Shown here: positions 28,630-38,375 of the stretch, piece by piece
How positions within the stretch are numbered: position 1 is the stretch's first letter
Layout: every line of letters starts with the position of its first letter
From: Candidatus Geothermarchaeota archaeon
Lineage (GTDB): Archaea; Thermoproteota; Nitrososphaeria; Geothermarchaeales; JDFR-13
DNA: 51,423 bases
NCBI GenBank assembly: GCA_015523725.1
Contig: WAJV01000086.1
Coordinates: 1-51,423 of the forward strand
Direction of reading: 5' to 3'
Notes under the pieces: generated by a model
Told to the model about the DNA's origin: nothing
What the model saw: the letters and a program-made list of their open reading frames with translations, nothing else
The model's database searches: none
Program-made: the position numbers and the translations under genes

Positions 28630-31254
28630 ATGATAAAATATGCTGATGAAGCTATATCTATGCGGGATTTAATGCATTATCTGGATGTTGATGTTTATAG
28701 GTGGTTTAGTAGATTTGGAGAGCTTACTCCCCCTCAGAAATATGGGATATTGCCTATTGTTAGGGGGGAGAATGTTTTAATATCTGCTCCCACTGGCTCT
28801 GGAAAGACTTTGACAGCTTTTATATATATAATTAGTGAGTTGGTTAAGCTGGATAAGATTGGTATGTTGGAGGATCATGTGTATGCTGTATATATTAGTC
28901 CATTAAGGGCTCTAAATAATGATATCTATAAGAATCTTATATCTCCATTGAATGAAATTAATCAAATGGTTAAGGATAAATTGGGTAGGGATTTGGGTAT
29001 TAGGGTAGCGGTCAGGACTGGTGACACTTCCCAAGCGGAGAGAAGTAGAATGCTTAGGGAACCTCCTCATATATTGATTACTACTCCTGAGAGTTTGGCG
29101 TTGGTTATTACTGCGCCTAAGTTTAGGCGTTTCTTGAAGGATGTTAAGTGGGTTATTGTGGATGAGATCCATAGTTTATGTGAGAATAAACGTGGGGTTC
29201 ATTTAGCGTTGTCTTTGGAGAGGTTGGTTGATCTTGTGGGTGGTGATTTTATACGTATAGGGTTGTCTGCCACTATTAATCCGCTTGACGTTGTGGCCCA
29301 ATATTTGGTGGGGTTTAGGGATGATGGGTCTCCTCGGGATTGTGTTATTGTTGATACTAGGTTTCATAAGAAGATGGTTCTTCGGTTGATTGCCCCCGTA
29401 AAGGATTTAATTTATGTGTCATCTCAGGAGCTTTCTAATTCTATGTATAGGTTCTTGAGTAGAGTATTGAAGAGGTATAAGACCACGCTTATTTTTACCA
29501 ATACTAGGAGTGGCGCGGAGAGGGTTACGTATCATTTGAAGAGGCTTAATATAGTCGATGCTGATGAGTTGGGTGTTCATCATTCATCTCTCTCTAGGGA
29601 GATTAGGTTTGAGATTGAGAATAAGTTGAAGCAGGGGTTGGTTAAGGGTATTGTGACTAGTACTTCCTTGGAGTTGGGTATAGATATTGGGCATATTGAT
29701 GCTGTGGTTCAGATAGGGTCTCCTAAGAGTATTAATAGGGGGTTGCAGAGGGTGGGGCGGAGTGGGCATTCAATGGATAAGGTTTCTAGAGGATATTTTA
29801 TTGGGTTGGATGTGGATGATTTGATTGAGGATGGTGTCTTGATTAAGGAGGCTTTGGAGGGTAGATTGGATAGGGTTTATATTCCTAGGAATTCGTTGGA
29901 TGTTTTGGCTCAGCATATTGTTGGTATGGCTTTGGTTAGGAAGTGGAGTGTTGATGAGGCTTATAGGCTCGTTAGGAGGGCTTATCCATATAGGAATCTT
30001 GGTAAGGAGGTTTTCATTAGGGTGCTGAGGTATTTGGCTGGTAAGTATCATGATTTGGAGAGGTATAGGGTGTATGGTAAGATATGGTTTGATGAGGATG
30101 AGGGGGTTTTTGGTAGGAGGGGGAGGTATCTAAGGCCAATCTATTTTCAGAATATTGGGACTATCCCTGATGAGGCTCATATTGTGGCGTATCATGGTAG
30201 GAGGAGGATTGGTTATTTGGAGGAGACGTTTGTAGAGAATCTTGATTTTGGAGATATATTTGTTTTGGGAGGTAAGACCTATCGATTCTTGGGGTCGAGT
30301 GGGAATAAGGTTTATGTTGAGCCCGTGTCTGGTTTGAAGCCCACTGTTCCCAGCTGGATTTCTGAGATGCTTCCTCTATCTTTTGATTTGGGTGAGGCAG
30401 TTGCTGAGGTAAGGAGTTATTTATGGATGCTTATTTCTAGGGGTGATTATGAGGAGGCGTACAGGTTTATTATGAGTAGGATGAAGGGGAATAGGTATGC
30501 GGCGGAGAATATTATTAGATATATTAAGTTACAGGGGGAGTTCCTCTCTAAATTGGGTGTTGATGTTTTTCATAGTAGGAGGAATTTATTGATTGAGAAT
30601 TATGTTGATTATGGTGATGGTTTAAGGTATAATATTTTTCATACTGTTTTTGGTAGGAGGGCCAATAATGCTTTGGCTAGGGCTTTCGCATATTTAGCTA
30701 GGAATATGGTTAATTATTCGATTCGCGTGTTGGTTGATGATCATGGATTTGCACTCATATTACCCTCATATTTGAATCTTAATTTAGACGATTTGCTTTC
30801 ATCATTGCGGAGTTCTAATATTAGGGGTGTTCTTAAAGAGGCTATTAAGAATAGCCAGTATATATGGAGGATATTTAGGCATGTTGCGAATAGGGGGTTA
30901 ATGATATTAAATTATTATAAGGGGAGGAAGACAAGTATATCTAGGCAGCAACTTAATTCTGAGGCTATTTATAGTGCTTTTAGGGATAGGGATGATTTTC
31001 CACTTATTATGGAGGCTATTAGGGAGATTATGGAGGATAAGATGGATGTTTTGAATGCTGAGAAGGTTCTTAAGGATATTGAGGTTGGTTTTAGGAGGTG
31101 GGTGGTTTTACCGGAGTATGATGTTCCTTCTCCATTTTCACATGGATTGTTGTTGAGGGGTATGCAGGATGCGGTTCTTATGGAGGATAGGGTTAAGATC
31201 TTGCAGAATTTATATAAAAAGATTATGTTGAGGGTGGGTATGAGGAGTGATTGA
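28630..31254 (+). CDS. lhr: Lhr-family ATP-dependent helicase
   Basis: ISAPTGSGKTLTAFIY, VDEIHSLCENKRGVHLALSLERL, GIDIGHIDAVVQIGSPKSINRGLQRVGRSGH. Confidence 0.95.
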   Translation: MIKYADEAISMRDLMHYLDVDVYRWFSRFGELTPPQKYGILPIVRGENVLISAPTGSGKTLTAFIYIISELVKLDKIGMLEDHVYAVYISPLRALNNDIYKNLISPLNEINQMVKDKLGRDLGIRVAVRTGDTSQAERSRMLREPPHILITTPESLALVITAPKFRRFLKDVKWVIVDEIHSLCENKRGVHLALSLERLVDLVGGDFIRIGLSATINPLDVVAQYLVGFRDDGSPRDCVIVDTRFHKKMVLRLIAPVKDLIYVSSQELSNSMYRFLSRVLKRYKTTLIFTNTRSGAERVTYHLKRLNIVDADELGVHHSSLSREIRFEIENKLKQGLVKGIVTSTSLELGIDIGHIDAVVQIGSPKSINRGLQRVGRSGHSMDKVSRGYFIGLDVDDLIEDGVLIKEALEGRLDRVYIPRNSLDVLAQHIVGMALVRKWSVDEAYRLVRRAYPYRNLGKEVFIRVLRYLAGKYHDLERYRVYGKIWFDEDEGVFGRRGRYLRPIYFQNIGTIPDEAHIVAYHGRRRIGYLEETFVENLDFGDIFVLGGKTYRFLGSSGNKVYVEPVSGLKPTVPSWISEMLPLSFDLGEAVAEVRSYLWMLISRGDYEEAYRFIMSRMKGNRYAAENIIRYIKLQGEFLSKLGVDVFHSRRNLLIENYVDYGDGLRYNIFHTVFGRRANNALARAFAYLARNMVNYSIRVLVDDHGFALILPSYLNLNLDDLLSSLRSSNIRGVLKEAIKNSQYIWRIFRHVANRGLMILNYYKGRKTSISRQQLNSEAIYSAFRDRDDFPLIMEAIREIMEDKMDVLNAEKVLKDIEVGFRRWVVLPEYDVPSPFSHGLLLRGMQDAVLMEDRVKILQNLYKKIMLRVGMRSD

Positions 31255-31987
31255 GTTATATGGTGGCGACCTATTTATAGCTGATCCTTGGCCGGCGGTT
31301 TATGTGAAGTCTATGGATGCGATTGTGTTGGCTGATTTACATTTGGGTATTGAGGGTGCTTTAGCCAATGAGGGTATTTTTCTGCCTATGAGTATTAGTG
31401 AGTCGACTTTACGTTTGGTGTATAGGGTTTTGGATGATTATAGTCCAAGTATGGTTATTTTTGATGGGGATGTTAAGCATGGTTTTGGGCTGCTTAATAC
31501 GAGTGAGTGGGTTCATGTTAGGAATCTTTTTAGGGAGATTAGTGATAGGTTTGATGTTGTAGTGGTTAGGGGGAATCATGATAATTACTTAGGTGTTATC
31601 TTGAGTAGATTTAATATACCTTTTGTTGATAGGTACGACTATGGTATGTATACTTTTATTCATGGGCATACTAAGCCGCCTGATTTGAGGGATATCGTCA
31701 TTATTGGGCATGAGCATCCATCCATAACTCTTAGGGATGATGTCGGGGTTAAGTATAAGTTTAAGTGTTTTCTTTGGGGGGAGGCTCATGGCCATAGAGT
31801 ACTTATTTTACCATCTGTAGGTGAGTTGGCTACTGGTGCGACGATTAATATTTATGAGGAGGAGAGGCTTAGCCCCTTGATTAAGGATATTGATATCACT
31901 GGATTTAAGGCTTATGCTGTGGTGCCTGGTGAGACTGTGCAAGAATTTCCGGTCTTGAAGGATTTTATTGATTTCTTTAGTCCTTAG
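31247..31987 (+). CDS. metallophosphoesterase (Lhr-associated type)
   Basis: VLADLHLGIEGAL, FDGDVKHGFG, VVRGNHDNYL, GHEHPSITLRDD. Confidence 0.92.
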   Translation: MIELYGGDLFIADPWPAVYVKSMDAIVLADLHLGIEGALANEGIFLPMSISESTLRLVYRVLDDYSPSMVIFDGDVKHGFGLLNTSEWVHVRNLFREISDRFDVVVVRGNHDNYLGVILSRFNIPFVDRYDYGMYTFIHGHTKPPDLRDIVIIGHEHPSITLRDDVGVKYKFKCFLWGEAHGHRVLILPSVGELATGATINIYEEERLSPLIKDIDITGFKAYAVVPGETVQEFPVLKDFIDFFSP

Positions 31988-32009
31988 TATTTAGGCATTT
32001 ACCTAAATA
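31988..32009 (+). terminator. hairpin directly after phosphoesterase stop
   Basis: TATTTAGG-CATTTA-CCTAAATA followed by TTTATT. Confidence 0.5.
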
Positions 32010-32074
32010 TTTATTAGGTGATATATTAATCCTTCTTTAAATAATAGTCTATTATAAGGTTTTGGATTATCTCG

Positions 32075-33124
32075 GTGGTGTTTGTTGTGAAGCCTGTGAA
32101 TGGTGTTGGTATATTTGGATATGGGGCTTATATTCCTAGATATATAATTGAGAATAGTTCGATTGCTAGTGTGTGGGGGAAGTTGTCTACACCGATTAAG
32201 AGTAAGACTTTTCCTTCCTATGATGAAGATAGTTTAACTATTGCTTATGAAGCTTGTAGAATTGCGTTAGAGTCGTCTGGGGCGCCTAGGGACAAGATTG
32301 GGGCTATATATATTGGGTCAGAGTCTAAGCCTTATGCTGTTAAGCCGTCTGGGACAGTTCTTGTTGATGCCCTCGGCTTGAGTAGGAATATATTGTCAGC
32401 TGATTTCGAGTTTGCTTGTAAAGCTGGTACTGAGGCTATTCAAGCGGTTTCTGGGCTCATTGCATCTGGCATGATTGAGTTCGGTATTGCTATCGGCACC
32501 GATACTTCTCAGGGCAGGCCTGGGGATGAGTTGGAGTATACTGCCGCTGCCGGTGGTGCTGCTTTTGTTTTGAGTAGGGCTTCGAATGGGGTTGTTGCGG
32601 AGATTGAGGCTTCTAATTCATATGTATCTGATACACCGGATTTTTGGAGGAGGTCGGGTGAGAAGTATCCTAGGCACCTATATAGGTTTACTGGTGAGCC
32701 GGCGTATTTTCACCATATAATTACTTCAGTTAAGCATTTTTTTGAGGAGTATGGTTACTCGCCGAGGGATTTTGATTATGCGATTTTTCATCAGCCTAAC
32801 TCAAAATTTCCACAGCGTGTTGCGAAGATGCTTGGTTTTACAATGGATCAGATTAGGCCAGGTTTACTATCGCCCATTATAGGTAATACTTATTCCGGTG
32901 CTACTTTGGTTGGTTTAGCCGCTACTCTGGATGTATCTAAGCCTGGTGATAGAATATTACTTGCTAGTTTTGGCTCTGGCGCGGGGAGCGATGCTTTTTC
33001 ATTTGTGGTAACTGATTTGATTGAGGAGCGTAGGGCTAAGCCTCCTCTTAAGTCTTTCTTGGAGCGCTTGGTTACTAAGGATTATTCTACCTATGTTAGG
33101 TATAGGGGTAAGTTATGGGTCTAG
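32075..33124 (+). CDS. hydroxymethylglutaryl-CoA synthase
   Basis: IYIGSESKPYAVKP, ADFEFACKAGTEAIQA (Cys), FHQPNSKFP (His); catalytic residues present. Confidence 0.94.
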   Translation: MVFVVKPVNGVGIFGYGAYIPRYIIENSSIASVWGKLSTPIKSKTFPSYDEDSLTIAYEACRIALESSGAPRDKIGAIYIGSESKPYAVKPSGTVLVDALGLSRNILSADFEFACKAGTEAIQAVSGLIASGMIEFGIAIGTDTSQGRPGDELEYTAAAGGAAFVLSRASNGVVAEIEASNSYVSDTPDFWRRSGEKYPRHLYRFTGEPAYFHHIITSVKHFFEEYGYSPRDFDYAIFHQPNSKFPQRVAKMLGFTMDQIRPGLLSPIIGNTYSGATLVGLAATLDVSKPGDRILLASFGSGAGSDAFSFVVTDLIEERRAKPPLKSFLERLVTKDYSTYVRYRGKLWV

Positions 33125-33127
33125 GGG

Positions 33128-34288
33128 GTGGATATTATGGATAATAATGTTGTAGTTGTTGGTTATGGTATGGTTCGGGTAGGGGAGTATTGGTATAAAG
33201 ATATTGTGTCTATTGGTGTGGAGGCGGCTGAGAGTGCGTTGGAGGCTGCTGGGAATCCTGATATTGATGCGTTTTATGTGGGTTCTGCATTGAGTTCGGC
33301 TCTTGGTATCCAAGGTAATGTTGGTCTTCATATTGCTGACGAGATTGGTTTGGATGATTTTATTGTTGAAACCATATCATCTGGCGGTGTGTCCTCGGGT
33401 CTTGCATTCATCAATGGACTTCATTATTTGGCGTCGAGACATGGTTATGTTTTAGTGGGAGGTGTTGAAAAGACTAGTGATAATTTGCCGACTGAGGTTT
33501 CGGAGGCGGTTTTGGTTGATTTGGATAGGAGGGTTATGAAGTATAGTGGTTTGACTGAAGCTGGGTTGGCTGCTATTTTGGCGCGTCTATATATGGAGCG
33601 TTACGGTGTTGATAGGAGTAAGATCACTCAGATATCTGTGTTGGATCATGAAAATGCTGTTGATAATCCTTATGCAATGTTTAGGAAGGCTGTTACTTTG
33701 GATATGGCTCTATCATCACCTATTGTGGCAGATCCATTAACTATATTTGATGTAAGTCCTTATGGTGATGGAGCAGCTTTTCTTGTATTGACTACTAAAG
33801 ATAGGGCTATTGAGGATGGTTTGAGGTATGTTGAGGTGGCTGGTTATGGATTTGCAAGGAATCGGGTTCCGATAAATTATAGGGAGGATATCCTCAGTTT
33901 TAGGGCGACTGCCAAGGCTGTTGGGGATGCTTTGGGTTCTGCAGGTATATCTTTGGATGATTTAGATATTATTGAGTTATTTGATTCATATTCTATCTCT
34001 GGATTATTGGCATTGGAAGGTATTGGTGTATGTGAATCTGGATCATCTGCAAACGAATTTTCTAGAGGGATGTTTAGGCGTGGGATGAGGCCATCAATTA
34101 ATACTTTTGGTGGTTTGAAGGCTAGGGGTTATCCTATAGGTGCTACAACCGCGTATCAGATTTCTGAGGCGGTTATTAGGCTATTGAGCGATTCTGATGA
34201 TTACAGTACGGCATTGATTCACTCGATGACTGGTTTTGATGATGAGGCTTTGGCAATTATTTTGAGGAGAGGTGGTTTGAATGCCTGA
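33128..34288 (+). CDS. thiolase-family protein (SCP-x-like) with substituted catalytic residues
   Basis: ALSSPIVADPLTIFDVSPYGDGAAF and GGLKARGYPIGATTAYQ are thiolase-like; position between HMGS and DUF35 genes. Confidence 0.88.
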   Translation: MDIMDNNVVVVGYGMVRVGEYWYKDIVSIGVEAAESALEAAGNPDIDAFYVGSALSSALGIQGNVGLHIADEIGLDDFIVETISSGGVSSGLAFINGLHYLASRHGYVLVGGVEKTSDNLPTEVSEAVLVDLDRRVMKYSGLTEAGLAAILARLYMERYGVDRSKITQISVLDHENAVDNPYAMFRKAVTLDMALSSPIVADPLTIFDVSPYGDGAAFLVLTTKDRAIEDGLRYVEVAGYGFARNRVPINYREDILSFRATAKAVGDALGSAGISLDDLDIIELFDSYSISGLLALEGIGVCESGSSANEFSRGMFRRGMRPSINTFGGLKARGYPIGATTAYQISEAVIRLLSDSDDYSTALIHSMTGFDDEALAIILRRGGLNA

Positions 34289-34676
34289 GATAACTGAGTG
34301 GAGGGATAGGTTGTGGAGGTATAGGCTAGTAGGTTCTAAATGTTTGTCGTGTGGGGCTAGGTATTATCCTCCACGCAATAGTTCTTGTATCAAGTGTGGC
34401 GGTGAATTGGTGGATGTTGAATTGCCTAGGCGGGGTAAACTGCTTTCCTATACTGTCATTTATCAAGCACCTGGAATATATAGATTTGCCTCGCCTTACA
34501 TTGTAGGCTTTATTGAGCTTGAGGATGGGACTAGGTTGTTTGCTATGCTCACTGATGTCGAGCTGGATGAGGTTAAGGTTGGTATGGAGGTTGAGGCTAC
34601 ATTTAGAAAGCTCTATACATACGGTGATTCGGGGCACATTGTTTATGGTATTAAATTCAGGCCTCTAGTAACTTAG
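34281..34676 (+). CDS. DUF35 zinc ribbon/OB-fold protein
   Basis: CLSCGARYYPPRNSSCIKCGGELVDVELPRRGKLLSYTVIYQAP. Confidence 0.95.
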   Translation: MPEITEWRDRLWRYRLVGSKCLSCGARYYPPRNSSCIKCGGELVDVELPRRGKLLSYTVIYQAPGIYRFASPYIVGFIELEDGTRLFAMLTDVELDEVKVGMEVEATFRKLYTYGDSGHIVYGIKFRPLVT

Positions 34677-34677
34677 T

Positions 34678-35220
34678 TCATAGATTCTCTCTAGCATATG
34701 TTCGAAGCATCCACCTAATCTTTCCCAATAGATCTCTTCTTCTTGTTTCATTACCGTGATCCATAAACTCTATTTGGGATAATACCCCATTTTTTTCATC
34801 CATTGTATATATAAATCTCTTGCTGGGTTCTAATTCGCCTTTAGCCTCTCTCTCCAAGTCTTCTTCAAATAACTTGTCGAGTTCTCTCTTTATATAGGCT
34901 ACTAATTTATGATCTATTGGTATATTGGCTTCTAGAGATATATCTACAACAACTCTATCTAGATATATCTCTACCCAAGCTAGGGTCTTCCCCCTCCAGT
35001 TAAATAATGGTTCTCGTCTTATAGGTCGTTCAACGGTTCTCTCTTCAGGTTTCTCTTTTATTTCTATTGCGGGTTTGTAACTTATGTTTTCAATTAGTTT
35101 ATCAATGATTTTTAGGGTTAATTCCAATTCATCCAATTCTTCTTTTAAATTTTTGATCCTTTCCTCGATTTTCTCCCTCAACTCTACTATCTTCTCTATA
35201 TTTACCTCATCGCTACTCAT
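34678..35220 (-). CDS. archaeal hypothetical protein with N-terminal coiled coil
   Basis: 180 aa ORF. Confidence 0.6.
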   Translation of the reverse strand: MSSDEVNIEKIVELREKIEERIKNLKEELDELELTLKIIDKLIENISYKPAIEIKEKPEERTVERPIRREPLFNWRGKTLAWVEIYLDRVVVDISLEANIPIDHKLVAYIKRELDKLFEEDLEREAKGELEPSKRFIYTMDEKNGVLSQIEFMDHGNETRRRDLLGKIRWMLRTYARENL

Positions 35221-35306
35221 GTCTCATCAATATAAATAATTATGCATCTAAATTAGTATTCTTATTGTGTGAGTAGCATCCTCTAATTAATTTTTGGTAA
35301 GTGGGG

Positions 35307-36641
35307 TTACGTTAGAATATTTATTTTTTTGGTAAATTTGATCAGTTCCTCTTTCAATTCACCTGTAAAATCTTCTACTTCATATGTTATCTGTATGATT
35401 GGCTTATTTATATCGAGAATATTCGCTAGTCTAGTTGGTGTAGCTGATATTATATAATCTGCATCCAGTTCATTTAATAATTCTTCAAGTTCTTGTATCT
35501 GTTTTTTGCTATACCCTAATGCCGGGATAACTTCTTTCAAGTGTGGGTATTTACTAACTGTATCCTTAATTGTTCCTTTAAAATATGGTCTAGGATTAAT
35601 TATGTCTGCACCTTTTTCCTTTGCATATAAGTAAGCGGCTCCGAAACCCATTTCTCCATGAGTTACCGTTGGTCCATCCTCCACTATAGCTACTTTCTTA
35701 TGCTGGAGGTCGACATCTCTATCTGGGAAATATTTGATGGATATTGGTATTATCCTTGCTTTTTCATTGATTTCCCTGACTTTTTTCTCGGCTTTCTCGA
35801 CTAATTCTCTCGGTGCCGTATTTACCTTACTTATAACGACTATATCAGCTGCCCTGACATTTGTTTCTCCTGGATAATATGTATCGATATGCTCCCATCT
35901 ATATGGATCTACTACACATATATATAGGTCTGGCCTGATGAATGGATAGTCATTATTTCCTCCGTCCCATATCAATATATCATTCTCCGCCTCAGCCAGA
36001 TGTAGTATTTCTTCGTAATCTACTCCGCTATAGACGGTGAAGCCATTTATTATATGTGGTTCATAGTCCTCCCTCTCTTCGATAGTTACTTCATATCTAT
36101 CTAGATCTTCTAAAGTTGTAAATTTCTGTACCTTTTGTTTAACTAGGTCTCCATAAGGCATGGGATGTCTTATAATTCCTACTTTAAATCCCATTGATTT
36201 CAGCGTTTTTGATACATATCTTGTAGTGGGGCTTTTACCTGCACCGGTCCTCATGGCTGTTATGGCTACAACGGGTTTCTTTGACTTGATCATAGTGTCA
36301 TTTGGCCCGAGTAGATGGAATGAGACTCCCATGCTTTGCACTAGGGATGCCCGGTTCATTACATATGTGTGTGATACATCACTGTATGAAAAATATACAT
36401 CTGTTACGTTATATTCTTTAATTAATTGTGGCAGCATTCCTTCTGGATATATTGGAATTCCCTCTGGGTATTGAGGTCCAGCTAATTCTGGTGGATATCT
36501 ACGTTTCTCTATGAATGGAATTTGTGTTGCTGTAAATGCGACTACCTTGATATTTGGATTATTTCTAAAGAATACGTTGAAGTTGTGGAAATCTCTTCCC
36601 GCGGCACCCATTATTATTGCACGCCTCATGTTGATCACCAC
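35307..36641 (-). CDS. cyclic 2,3-diphosphoglycerate synthetase
   Basis: RAIIMGAAGRDFHNFNVFFRNNP, VVAITAMRTGAGKSPTTRYVSKTL, IWDGGNNDYPFIRPDLYICVVDP. Confidence 0.88.
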   Translation of the reverse strand: MVINMRRAIIMGAAGRDFHNFNVFFRNNPNIKVVAFTATQIPFIEKRRYPPELAGPQYPEGIPIYPEGMLPQLIKEYNVTDVYFSYSDVSHTYVMNRASLVQSMGVSFHLLGPNDTMIKSKKPVVAITAMRTGAGKSPTTRYVSKTLKSMGFKVGIIRHPMPYGDLVKQKVQKFTTLEDLDRYEVTIEEREDYEPHIINGFTVYSGVDYEEILHLAEAENDILIWDGGNNDYPFIRPDLYICVVDPYRWEHIDTYYPGETNVRAADIVVISKVNTAPRELVEKAEKKVREINEKARIIPISIKYFPDRDVDLQHKKVAIVEDGPTVTHGEMGFGAAYLYAKEKGADIINPRPYFKGTIKDTVSKYPHLKEVIPALGYSKKQIQELEELLNELDADYIISATPTRLANILDINKPIIQITYEVEDFTGELKEELIKFTKKINILT

Positions 36642-36779
36642 GTTACATTTAGATATTATAAATGGATTATCTGTTATAAATGTAACTATTTACTGATGAC
36701 ATAAAAATTATTTTTAGTTAGCTTGTAATTTTTAAAGGAGATTTTATAAATAGGGTTTGGATAAATGATAAATAAGTTG

Positions 36780-36802
36780 GGAGTCTAATGTTTACTGACT
36801 CC
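36780..36802 (-). terminator. hairpin immediately 3' of alba
   Basis: GGAGTC-loop-GACTCC inverted repeat abutting the alba stop codon. Confidence 0.35.
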
Positions 36803-37093
36803 TTACTCCTTCTTCTTCAAGATAATCTCTATCGTAGACACTTTCCGTATGTTGGGTTCCTCGCCGACTTCTTCGGTGTCGATTTTGCAGCTGCTTACTT
36901 CAACCTTATCTTGGTATAGTCTTCTCTTAACTATTTCTGCTACATCTACCGCTTTTGATATCGCTTTTCCTCTTGCCCTGAGGATCACTTCGTCGGCTCC
37001 GGCGTCGAATTGTAGAAGTACTGCTAGGACATAGTTCATGACGGATTTTCGGCCTATGAAAATTACGTTGGTTTGTTCACTCATTACACTCAC
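36803..37093 (-). CDS. albA: Alba DNA/RNA-binding protein
   Basis: VIFIGRKSVMNYVLAVLLQFDAGADEVILRARGKAISKAVDVAEIVKRR. Confidence 0.95.
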   Translation of the reverse strand: MSVMSEQTNVIFIGRKSVMNYVLAVLLQFDAGADEVILRARGKAISKAVDVAEIVKRRLYQDKVEVSSCKIDTEEVGEEPNIRKVSTIEIILKKKE

Positions 37094-37160
37094 CTAAGTA
37101 ATTAATAAAATTATGATTATCCATTATGTTATAAATAAATAAAAATGAGTATATATTTGG

Positions 37161-37466
37161 CTATAGCTCTACTATTGAGTCCTCCTTTTCTGCCTCAATC
37201 AACCATTTTAGGGGGATGGGTTCAAAGTCTTCTTTAAAGGGTAATTTTCTTTTTATTGATAGCGGTAGAACACCCTCCTTTACTTCTCTTTCGGCAATCT
37301 CTATGGATGACATAGGCTTATCTACTTTTATGAAGGGTCTCGCGCCATAATCAATCTGTATAGCTCTTACACCAATGATTCTCGCTTTTTCAAATGCCGT
37401 GAGTCTAGGGGGGCCAATTGGAATCAATTTCTTATATTTAATTTTTTTATCTGTCATTTTCATCAC
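37161..37466 (-). CDS. rpoK: RNA polymerase subunit K (Rpb6-like)
   Basis: PPRLTAFEKARIIGVRAIQIDYGARPFI...AEREVKEGVLPLSIKRKLP. Confidence 0.92.
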   Translation of the reverse strand: MMKMTDKKIKYKKLIPIGPPRLTAFEKARIIGVRAIQIDYGARPFIKVDKPMSSIEIAEREVKEGVLPLSIKRKLPFKEDFEPIPLKWLIEAEKEDSIVEL

Positions 37467-37528
37467 TAAAATATGATTTTAATTTTTATGTTATTATGGG
37501 AGTGTACGGTAGTATTTAAACTTATTTA

Positions 37529-37954
37529 TTGAACATTCTATTTAAATTATTACTTAACTCTGTTTATCAATCTGGTGCATCAGTGATGTCTTTATATATT
37601 GATTATGAGGTTGATTTGGGTTCAGGGAAGAAGTTTATATTATCTTTATCGAAGTCTAGGGCTCTCCCAATTATTAATGAGTTGAATAGACGGGTTCCGA
37701 TTAAAACTTATGTGTTTAGGCGCGGGTCAAATATCTATATATATTTGGGTATTCGGAAGGGTGGCGTTTCCCAGGTAGCTTGTTCATTTGGAAAAGTGTT
37801 ATACGATGTTGTCCAAGATTGTCTAATGATATGTTTGAGTGATAAGAAAATTACCTCTAGAAAATTCATTGAGGTGGGCTCTGTTAAGGAAGGTATTGAG
37901 TTGGTTATGAGTATTGAGGATAGGGTCGATGTAACTATAAAGCGTTTAGGATGA
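37529..37954 (+). CDS. cyclophilin-like fold protein (TM1367-like)
   Basis: SKSRALPIINELNRRVPIKTYVFRRGSNIYIYLGI pattern. Confidence 0.5.
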   Translation: MNILFKLLLNSVYQSGASVMSLYIDYEVDLGSGKKFILSLSKSRALPIINELNRRVPIKTYVFRRGSNIYIYLGIRKGGVSQVACSFGKVLYDVVQDCLMICLSDKKITSRKFIEVGSVKEGIELVMSIEDRVDVTIKRLG

Positions 37955-38254
37955 TACTGGTGCATATATTTCTACATCACGATGCTTTTCTAATAGTTCC
38001 AATAATCCTTCTTCCTTTAGTTTCCTAAGAAGTCTTCTCGCAATACTTATTCTAACCTCTCCCCTTCGAGCTAGCATAGATGGCGTTATATATCTTTGTT
38101 TTAGGATATATTTCTTTAGTTCATCTTCTTCTTTGGACGTTAAAAATCCTTTATAGATATCTCTCTTCTTTTCTTCCCCCTTTCTGGAGGATGAATCTCT
38201 ACGCATAGCCATCTTTTTTAACTTCGATATGGTAGGTTTCTTTGTTCCACCCAT
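37946..38254 (-). CDS. ribosomal protein S25e
   Basis: MGGTKKPTISKLKKM...YITPSMLARRGEVRISIARRLLRKLKEEGLLELL. Confidence 0.93.
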   Translation of the reverse strand: MGGTKKPTISKLKKMAMRRDSSSRKGEEKKRDIYKGFLTSKEEDELKKYILKQRYITPSMLARRGEVRISIARRLLRKLKEEGLLELLEKHRDVEIYAPVSS

Positions 38255-38375
38255 TTTTTACACCTCCAATATTCATTACACAATATAAACCTATGTTAAC
38301 TATATTAATTTAATTTTATTCTATTCTGGTTAATTTTCTTTATATACTGATTTTATGTAATTAAATAACACTGTA

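Noticed and set aside
35307-36641. Possible novel GTPase because of non-standard P-loop
   Set aside because: Best explained as cyclic 2,3-diphosphoglycerate synthetase, a known thermophile archaeal family.
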